Below, one piece after another: positions 58,294-64,000 of a stretch of 64,000 nt of DNA. The translations under genes and the position numbers were made by a program. The notes beneath the pieces are model-generated. The model saw only the letters and a program-made list of their open reading frames with translations, was not told where the DNA came from and searched no databases. The stretch lies in contig JAGAQH010000025.1 of NCBI GenBank assembly GCA_017622815.1, positions 24,109 to 88,108 of the forward strand, in the 5' to 3' direction. The stretch comes from Bacteroidaceae bacterium (GTDB lineage Bacteria > Bacteroidota > Bacteroidia > Bacteroidales > Bacteroidaceae). How positions within the stretch are numbered: the first letter of the stretch is position 1; each line of letters begins with the position of its first letter.

Positions 58294-59286
58294 ATGAACT
58301 CTTTTGATATTCGTGCTCTCAACGAGCAGATAGAGCGCCAAAGCGCATTCGTTACCAACCTGCAGACGGGAATGGCTCAGGTTATTGTAGGCCAAAAGCA
58401 TTTGGTGGAGTCTCTACTGATAGGCCTTCTTAGTGATGGTCATGTGCTGCTCGAGGGTGTGCCCGGTCTTGCCAAGACGCAGGCTATCAAGACACTGGCT
58501 TCGTTGGTGGATGCGCAGTTCAGCCGTATTCAGTTTACTCCCGACCTGTTGCCTGCCGACGTAATCGGCACCATGATCTATTCCCAGAAGGAAGAGAGTT
58601 TCCAGGTGGAGAAGGGGCCCGTGTTTGCCAACTTCGTCCTGGCGGATGAGATAAACCGTGCCCCGGCCAAGGTACAGAGCGCATTGTTGGAAGCCATGCA
58701 GGAGCGTCAGGTGACCATCGGCAAGGAAACATTCCAGTTGCCCAAACCCTTCCTCGTCCTTGCAACACAGAACCCCATTGAGCAGGAGGGAACATATCCT
58801 CTGCCCGAAGCCCAGGTGGACCGTTTCATGCTTAAAGTAATCATAGACTATCCGAAACTGGAGGAGGAGAAACTGATTGTACGCCAGAACATCAAGGGCG
58901 AGGCACCAGCCATCACTCCGCTGATGAGCACACAGGAAATCATGGAGGCGCGTGCCGTGGTACGTCAGGTTTATCTGGACGAAAAGATAGAGCAGTATAT
59001 AGCCGACATCGTGTTTGCAACACGTTATCCCGAGAAGTATAATCTCAAGGACATAAAGGATTACATAGAGTTCGGCGCCAGCCCCCGTGCAAGTATAAAC
59101 CTCGCATTGGCAGCAAGGGCATACGCATTCATCAAGCGTCGCGGATATGTGATACCCGAAGATGTCCGTGCCGTGGCTCATGATGTGCTGCGCCATCGTA
59201 TCGGCTTGTCCTACGAGGCGGAAGCCAACAACATCACCTCCGAGGAAATCGTCAGCAAGATTATCAACAAGATTGAAGTACCCTGA
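58294..59286 (+). CDS. moxR: MoxR-family AAA+ ATPase of the bat operon
   Basis: A 330-residue cytoplasmic ATPase. Walker A GVPGLAKT at 55-62, Walker B VLADEINRAP at ~110, sensor-type TQNPIEQEGTYPLPEAQ at ~150-166, and a C-terminal lid (ASPRASINLALAARAYA). MoxR proteins work with the vWA-domain proteins encoded downstream, probably as a chaperone-like system for metal insertion or envelope stability. First gene of the Bacteroides-type bat (aerotolerance) operon. Confidence 0.95.
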   Translation: MNSFDIRALNEQIERQSAFVTNLQTGMAQVIVGQKHLVESLLIGLLSDGHVLLEGVPGLAKTQAIKTLASLVDAQFSRIQFTPDLLPADVIGTMIYSQKEESFQVEKGPVFANFVLADEINRAPAKVQSALLEAMQERQVTIGKETFQLPKPFLVLATQNPIEQEGTYPLPEAQVDRFMLKVIIDYPKLEEEKLIVRQNIKGEAPAITPLMSTQEIMEARAVVRQVYLDEKIEQYIADIVFATRYPEKYNLKDIKDYIEFGASPRASINLALAARAYAFIKRRGYVIPEDVRAVAHDVLRHRIGLSYEAEANNITSEEIVSKIINKIEVP

Positions 59287-59320
59287 TCTGTTCTCCAGGA
59301 CATTGTGCAAGTAGACGGGC

Positions 59321-60190
59321 ATGGAAACGAGTGAATTGCTAAAGCGTGTCAGGCAGATTGAAATCAAGACAAAGGGTTTGTCCAATAACATCTTTGCCGG
59401 TGAGTATCATTCTGCCTTTAAGGGCAGAGGTATGGCCTTTGCCGAGGTTCGCGAATATCAGTATGGCGATGACATCCGTGATATAGAGTGGAACGTCACC
59501 GCCAGATTCAACAAACCTTTTGTGAAGGTTTTCGAGGAGGAACGCGAACTTACGGTAATGCTATGCGTGGACGTGAGCGGTAGCCTTGAGTTCGGTTCAA
59601 ACGTGCAGACGAAGCGCAGGATGCAAACGGAGATTGCTGCCACCCTGGCATTCTCGGCCATACAGAACAACGACAAGATAGGTGTGATATTCTTTTCCGA
59701 CCGTATAGAGAAGTTCATTCCACCCAAGAAGGGCCGCAAGCACATTCTGTATATAATCCGTGAACTGCTGGAGTTCAAGCCGGAAAGCAACCGTACCGAT
59801 GTTGCTTGTGCCGTAGAGTATCTGACTTCTGTTATCAAACGCAGATGCACAGCCTTCCTGCTCAGCGACTTCATTGACGACAAGGACTTCCGCCAGCCTC
59901 TGACTATCGCCAATCGCAAGCACGACGTCGTGGCGGTGCAGGTGTATGACCGCCGTGTGGCGGAATTGCCCGATGTGGGTCTGATGCAGGTGCGCGATGC
60001 TGAAACGGGAGAGGAGATGCTTGTAGATACCGGCAGCAAGAAAGTGCGTAATATGCATGCCGCATGGTGGAGAGGCCAGCAGAACCGTCTGAGGGAAATA
60101 TTTACCCGTAGCGGAGTAGACAATGTCAGTGTACGCACGGATCATGACTACGTTACGGCCCTTATGGGCTTGTTCAAGCAACGAGCCTGA
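59321..60190 (+). CDS. DUF58/von Willebrand-like protein of the bat operon
   Basis: A 289-residue cytoplasmic protein. The DUF58 block is GRGMAFAEVREYQYGDDIRDIEWNV-like (motif at ~30-57), followed by a vWA-type strand with MIDAS motif DVSGS at ~84-88 and LLSDFIDD later. DUF58 proteins accompany MoxR ATPases. It lies 34 nt after moxR. Confidence 0.93.
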   Translation: METSELLKRVRQIEIKTKGLSNNIFAGEYHSAFKGRGMAFAEVREYQYGDDIRDIEWNVTARFNKPFVKVFEEERELTVMLCVDVSGSLEFGSNVQTKRRMQTEIAATLAFSAIQNNDKIGVIFFSDRIEKFIPPKKGRKHILYIIRELLEFKPESNRTDVACAVEYLTSVIKRRCTAFLLSDFIDDKDFRQPLTIANRKHDVVAVQVYDRRVAELPDVGLMQVRDAETGEEMLVDTGSKKVRNMHAAWWRGQQNRLREIFTRSGVDNVSVRTDHDYVTALMGLFKQRA

Positions 60191-60273
60191 CATTTCCGGT
60201 GTGGAGAGCGGAGGAAAACGATAAACAGACTTTTGATATGCATTGTTACAAACATACGAATACATGTAAAGGC

Positions 60274-61359
60274 ATGGATATAATTAGCAGAGTGGCAGCA
60301 GTACTTGCTGTTGCTTTGCTTCTTGTTCTGCCTGTTGACGCACAGGTAACGGTAACTGCACGTCTGGACAGCATGCAAATGTTTGTCGGCCAGCAGGACG
60401 GACTGGAACTGGAAGTCTCCATGCCTGCAAGCGGAAAGTTGCAATTACCGGCACTGAAAAAAGGCATGGAGATAATACCCGGTGTGGAGATTGTGGATAT
60501 GGATGCTCCCGACACTGTGAGTATGAACGAAGGCAAACAGCTGCAGGTAACACAACGCTATGTCATTACGGCATGGGACTCGTCATTCTATTACCTGCCC
60601 CCTATGCAGGTTATGGTGGACTCGTCGGTATATGAAAGTAAAGCTTTGGCTTTGAGGGTTTATACTCTTGATGTTGATACTCTTAACGCAGAAGTATTCT
60701 TCCCTCCTCGCGACATCCAGGATCTGCCGTTCTCTTGGGAGGACTGGAAACAGATAGCCTATAGCCTTCTGGCAATACTCCCATTGGTGGCACTGATTGT
60801 AGCCATGGCCGTTCTGATAAAGAAAGGCAAGCCCATATTCCGTATAATCCGACGCAAGAAGAAAATACCGGCACATCAGGTTGCCATAAGCGAGATAGAA
60901 CGCATAAAGGCACAGCGCACCTGGGCTAAGGAGGACAGCAAGGAGTACTACACTTTGCTCACCGATGCATTGAGGACTTACATACAGGAACGCTATGCAT
61001 TTTCTGCAATGGAGATGACAAGCTCCGAAATTATCGAGCGCCTTACACAGGACGGCGACCAGAAAAGCCTTGATGAATTACGGGAGATTTTCCGTACTGC
61101 AGACCTGGTCAAGTTTGCGAAATGGAGTACGCAGATCAACGAAAACGATGCCAATCTCGTTGCAGCACTGCAGTATGTGAACGAGACAAAGATTGAAGAA
61201 GACCCGAATGTACAGCCAGAGCCCGAGGTGATAAAGGAAACGGACAAGCAGCGCCAGTTGCAGGTAGTTGCCATGCGTGTCATAATCCTGATTGCCGTGA
61301 TAGTCATAGCATTCATACTTGGATCGATGGCATGGCGCCTGTATGATATGTTTGTCTGA
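60274..61359 (+). CDS. BatD-like membrane-anchored protein
   Basis: A 361-residue protein. Start ATG 60274 (MDIISRVAAVLAVALLLV) gives a clean signal peptide ending VDAQ; the longer frame adds 25 residues lacking one. The periplasmic Ig-like part (QVTVTARLDSMQMFVGQQDGLELEV) resembles the N-terminus of BatD/oxygen-tolerance proteins. A transmembrane helix (~180-205) is followed by a charged cytoplasmic part with EYYTLLTDALRTYIQERY and a second helix near the C-terminus. It occupies the third position, between DUF58 and batA, as a short BatD-like protein does in other Bacteroidetes bat operons. Confidence 0.82.
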   Translation: MDIISRVAAVLAVALLLVLPVDAQVTVTARLDSMQMFVGQQDGLELEVSMPASGKLQLPALKKGMEIIPGVEIVDMDAPDTVSMNEGKQLQVTQRYVITAWDSSFYYLPPMQVMVDSSVYESKALALRVYTLDVDTLNAEVFFPPRDIQDLPFSWEDWKQIAYSLLAILPLVALIVAMAVLIKKGKPIFRIIRRKKKIPAHQVAISEIERIKAQRTWAKEDSKEYYTLLTDALRTYIQERYAFSAMEMTSSEIIERLTQDGDQKSLDELREIFRTADLVKFAKWSTQINENDANLVAALQYVNETKIEEDPNVQPEPEVIKETDKQRQLQVVAMRVIILIAVIVIAFILGSMAWRLYDMFV

Positions 61360-61399
61360 CAGACAATGACACGAATGTAGGAATAAGAGTATAAACAAT

Positions 61400-62398
61400 A
61401 TGGAATTCAATAGTCCCTTATATTTCCTGTTGCTGGTTCTCCTCATACCTTATGTCATTTGGTATGTGTTGTATCACAAGAAGTCCACTCCTTCCATAAG
61501 GATAAGCTCTACGGCAAGTTTCTTGCGCGCAAAGAGCACATGGAGGATATGGCTCACTCATGTCCCTTTCCTCCTGACGATAATAGCATACACAGCGATG
61601 GTATGTGCTTTGGCCCGTCCGCAAACGGCAAATTCGTGGAGCAACACTAGTGTGGAGGGTATTGATATAATGCTGTGTATGGATGTGTCTACCAGTATGC
61701 TTGCCGAGGATTTGAAGCCAAATCGTGTGCAGGCTGCCCGTAACGTGGCCATTGAATTTATCAACGGCAGAAAGAACGACAATATCGGACTGACCGTATT
61801 TGCCGGGGAAGCATACACCCAGTGTCCCATGACTATGGACCACACCGCTTTGCTGAATCTCTTGAGTGGGATGGACTGCAATATGGCCATGCACGGAATG
61901 CTGGAGGATGGTACTGCCATAGGTATGGGTATTGCCAATGCAGTGTCCAGATTGAAGGAGTCCAAGGCCAAGAGCAAAGTTGTTATCCTTCTCACCGACG
62001 GAACAAACAACAGAGGCGATATATCTCCTGGTATGGCTGCAGATATTGCCAAGAGTTTCGGTATAAGGGTTTACACCGTAGCAGTAGGTACTAATGGCAC
62101 GGCTCCTTATCCTATGTATGTGGGCGGCCACAAGGAATATGTCAATGTTCCTGTGGAGATAGACACCAACACATTGTCCATGATAGCGGACAAGACGGAT
62201 GCAAAGACGTATAGGGCAACAAATACCGAGAAACTGTTTGAAGTCTATGAAGAAATCGATCAGCTGGAACGCACCAAGATGAATGTTCGCAAGTACTCCA
62301 AGCGTTACGAATCTTATCAGCTGTTTGCTCTAATATCCCTCGTCTCTCTTGCATTGTCAATACTCCTTAAGGCAACAATATTGAAGAGACTCCCTTAA
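61400..62398 (+). CDS. batA: BatA, vWA-domain membrane protein
   Basis: A 332-residue inner-membrane protein: hydrophobic helices at ~5-25 and ~55-75 and at the C-terminus, with a vWA domain between (~90-280). The MIDAS motif DVSTS occurs in LCMDVSTSMLAEDLKP; the threonine- and Asp-containing MIDAS parts are VILLTDGTNN. It binds a divalent metal and probably protein partners. It lies 41 nt after the BatD-like gene and 12 nt before batB. Confidence 0.94.
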   Translation: MEFNSPLYFLLLVLLIPYVIWYVLYHKKSTPSIRISSTASFLRAKSTWRIWLTHVPFLLTIIAYTAMVCALARPQTANSWSNTSVEGIDIMLCMDVSTSMLAEDLKPNRVQAARNVAIEFINGRKNDNIGLTVFAGEAYTQCPMTMDHTALLNLLSGMDCNMAMHGMLEDGTAIGMGIANAVSRLKESKAKSKVVILLTDGTNNRGDISPGMAADIAKSFGIRVYTVAVGTNGTAPYPMYVGGHKEYVNVPVEIDTNTLSMIADKTDAKTYRATNTEKLFEVYEEIDQLERTKMNVRKYSKRYESYQLFALISLVSLALSILLKATILKRLP

Positions 62399-62409
62399 AC
62401 CTGTGAAGT

Positions 62410-63438
62410 ATGTTTAGATTTGAAACTCCTGAATATCTGTATCTGCTGTTGTTGCTGCCTGCTTTGGCTGTGGCACACTATTTATGGGCATTTAGGAAGA
62501 GACGTAATCTCAGACAGTATGGCGATCCGGCTTTGTTGAAGTTGTTCATGCCGGATGTCTCAAGACTCAGGACAGAACTGAAGTTCTGGTTCCTTCAGCT
62601 CTCCTTGCTCTTCCTCATCATAGCCCTTGCCCGTCCGCAGTATGGTACACGGGTAGATACACGCAAGCGCAGTGGTATAGAGGCAATAATAGCTATGGAT
62701 GTCAGCAACAGTATGCTGGCAGAGGATGTCCGTCCCAACAGATTGGAAAAGGCCAAGATGATGGTCTCCAATCTTGTTGACAATATGACCGACGACAAGA
62801 TAGGACTGATAGTTTATGCCGGTCAGGCCTTTGTCCAGTTACCTATTACCAGCGATTATGTGTCGGCAAAGATGTTTCTCGAAACAATATCTCCGTCAAT
62901 GATAGAGATGCAAGGCACAGACATTGCCACAGCAATATCATTGGCCTCCAACAGCTTTACGTCTCAGGAAGGAGTTTCGCGTGCCATCTTCGTGATAACA
63001 GACGGTGAAGATAACGAGGGTGGGGCAGTGGAGGCTGCCAAGGCCGCAGCACAAAAGGGAATACATGTCTATATGCTTGGTGTCGGAGAGCCAGGAGGCG
63101 CTCCAATACCCATACCTGGTACGGGACAGTACATTATAGACAACGAAGGCAATACTGTCATTTCCCGCCTGAACGAGGATATGTGTCGCGAGATAGCCAA
63201 TGCCGGTAACGGAAACTACATTTATGTCGACAACAGCAGTTCTGCACAGAAGAAACTGGACAAGTATGTGGAGAATCTTGGCAGGGTGGAGATGGAATCT
63301 TCCATCTTCTCTGAATATGACGAGCAGTTCCAAAGTTTTCTTCTCTTGTCTGTGTTGTTTCTGGTGCTGGATGTCCTGCTTTTGGGACGCAAGAACCATG
63401 TATTGCAGAGATTTACATTCTTTACCAAGAAAAAGTAA
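62410..63438 (+). CDS. batB: BatB, vWA-domain membrane protein
   Basis: A 342-residue paralogue of BatA with the same layout: membrane helices near the N-terminus, vWA domain with MIDAS DVSNS in IAMDVSNSMLAEDVRP and VITDGEDNEGG, and a final transmembrane helix. BatA and BatB are thought to form a membrane complex. It lies 12 nt after batA and 17 nt before batC. Confidence 0.94.
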   Translation: MFRFETPEYLYLLLLLPALAVAHYLWAFRKRRNLRQYGDPALLKLFMPDVSRLRTELKFWFLQLSLLFLIIALARPQYGTRVDTRKRSGIEAIIAMDVSNSMLAEDVRPNRLEKAKMMVSNLVDNMTDDKIGLIVYAGQAFVQLPITSDYVSAKMFLETISPSMIEMQGTDIATAISLASNSFTSQEGVSRAIFVITDGEDNEGGAVEAAKAAAQKGIHVYMLGVGEPGGAPIPIPGTGQYIIDNEGNTVISRLNEDMCREIANAGNGNYIYVDNSSSAQKKLDKYVENLGRVEMESSIFSEYDEQFQSFLLLSVLFLVLDVLLLGRKNHVLQRFTFFTKKK

Positions 63439-63455
63439 GATCATAGAAATACGTT

Positions 63456-64000
63456 ATGAAGCGATATCTGATATTTCTGATTATATGTATGACCTGTGCC
63501 GGTGCAATGGAGGCACAGACCTTGCGTGACTATGTTCGCAGAGGCAACCGTCTGATGTCGGATACCTTGGGGGGAAGCGACTTTTCAGAGAAGGCCATTA
63601 TACAATACAGAAAGGCCATGGAGATAGATTCCACTTTCAGCATTACGCGCTATAATCTTGGTAATGCATTGATAAGACAGGGCAAGCCCCAGGATGCCAT
63701 GGCAGAATTCCAGGCAGCGGCAAAGTATGAGAAGGACAAGAAGCGTCTGTCTGACATTTACCACAATATGGGAGTGTTGTTACAAGCATCGAAAGAATAT
63801 GCCCATGCAGTAGAGTGTTATAAGGAGTCATTACGAAACGACCCGTCCAACGACGAAACGCGTTACAATTACGTTTTGGCCAAGTGGCATCTGAAGAATC
63901 AGCAGAACGAGAACCAGAACGGTGAAGACAACAAAGAAGACAAGCAGGAACAGCAAAAGAAAGAAGAGAATAAAAAGGAACAACAACAGCAACAACAGCA
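63456..64000 (+). CDS. batC: BatC, TPR protein (5' part)
   Basis: Begins at ATG 63456 with a signal peptide (MKRYLIFLIICMTCAGAMEAQ) and runs off the window after 181 codons. Two or three TPR units are visible: AIIQYRKAMEIDSTFSITRYN, AMAEFQAAAKYEKDKKRLSD and AVECYKESLRNDPSNDETRYN. A long low-complexity Gln/Glu/Lys/Asn stretch (QQNENQNGEDNKEDK, then a poly-Gln run) follows. In other bat operons batC has the same TPR plus charged-tail layout and is periplasmic. Confidence 0.9.
   Translation, partial: MKRYLIFLIICMTCAGAMEAQTLRDYVRRGNRLMSDTLGGSDFSEKAIIQYRKAMEIDSTFSITRYNLGNALIRQGKPQDAMAEFQAAAKYEKDKKRLSDIYHNMGVLLQASKEYAHAVECYKESLRNDPSNDETRYNYVLAKWHLKNQQNENQNGEDNKEDKQEQQKKEENKKEQQQQQQ

Overview
The window is chromosomal DNA of a Bacteroidales bacterium, most likely a gut or rumen member of the Prevotellaceae. 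The evidence is Bacteroidetes-type promoters (TAnnTTTG -7 boxes, several with TTTG/TTGC about 19-20 nt upstream), a Na+-NQR operon, lptD and tamB homologues, a bat operon, gldE, DUF3575, DUF4301, DUF4476 and DUF4295 proteins, and a C10 peptidase with a C-terminal tail I associate with Prevotella. The genus cannot be fixed from the sequence alone.

Layout. 1-5.2 kb: 3' part of a C10 cysteine peptidase, an HD-domain protein, an LptD-like outer-membrane protein and a small lipoprotein. 5.3-5.6 kb: tRNA-Cys(GCA) and a 23-bp modular repeat locus. 5.6-12.8 kb (minus): mutS2, an S9 dipeptidyl-peptidase-like protease and a RelA-type (p)ppGpp synthetase with a shortened N-terminus. 12.9-14.4 kb: a DUF4301 protein, then a structured 3' region and about 0.9 kb without recognisable genes. 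15.4-28.6 kb: a seven-gene co-directional cluster, mostly AT-rich, for exported proteins. It encodes an OmpA-like/repeat protein, a FISUMP-domain protein, a repeat protein, two DUF3575-type proteins, a fimbrillin-like lipoprotein and a 1,527-residue protein built from about seven tandem beta-barrel-like modules. I consider this cluster the best candidate for an undescribed surface system. 28.9-40.7 kb (minus): bile-acid:Na+ symporter-family transporter, prs, a ThiE-like protein, a complete RND efflux operon, RNase G/E, a 29-residue basic ribosomal-type protein and a TIGR02757 protein. 40.8-42.6 kb: ssb and gldE. 42.7-42.85 kb: the longest 23-bp repeat array. 42.9-47.4 kb (minus): a TamB-like protein. 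47.5-53.6 kb: nqrABCDEF, in which NqrC carries an extra N-terminal rubredoxin-like four-cysteine domain and a 22-bp tandem repeat separates nqrA from nqrB. 54.2-56.9 kb (minus): ECF sigma factor, membrane-anchored probable anti-sigma factor, an unknown exported protein and a DUF4476 protein. 57.4-58.1 kb: rpmB, rpmG and a DUF4295 gene. 58.3-64 kb: the bat aerotolerance-type operon (moxR, DUF58, BatD-like, batA, batB and a batC that runs off the end).

How the parts fit. Much of the window concerns the cell envelope: LPS insertion (LptD), outer-membrane assembly (TamB), drug export (RND), sodium energetics (NQR), stress sensing (ECF operon, Bat) and the barrel/fimbrillin cluster. The non-coding part holds a family of intergenic repeats with a strict 15+8 bp architecture at four loci. 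Within a locus, the variable 15-mers are often reverse complements of each other, which suggests selection for hairpins. Start codons were corrected downstream where a promoter or terminator lies inside the longest open frame. All domain calls are from reading motifs by eye; no database search was possible.
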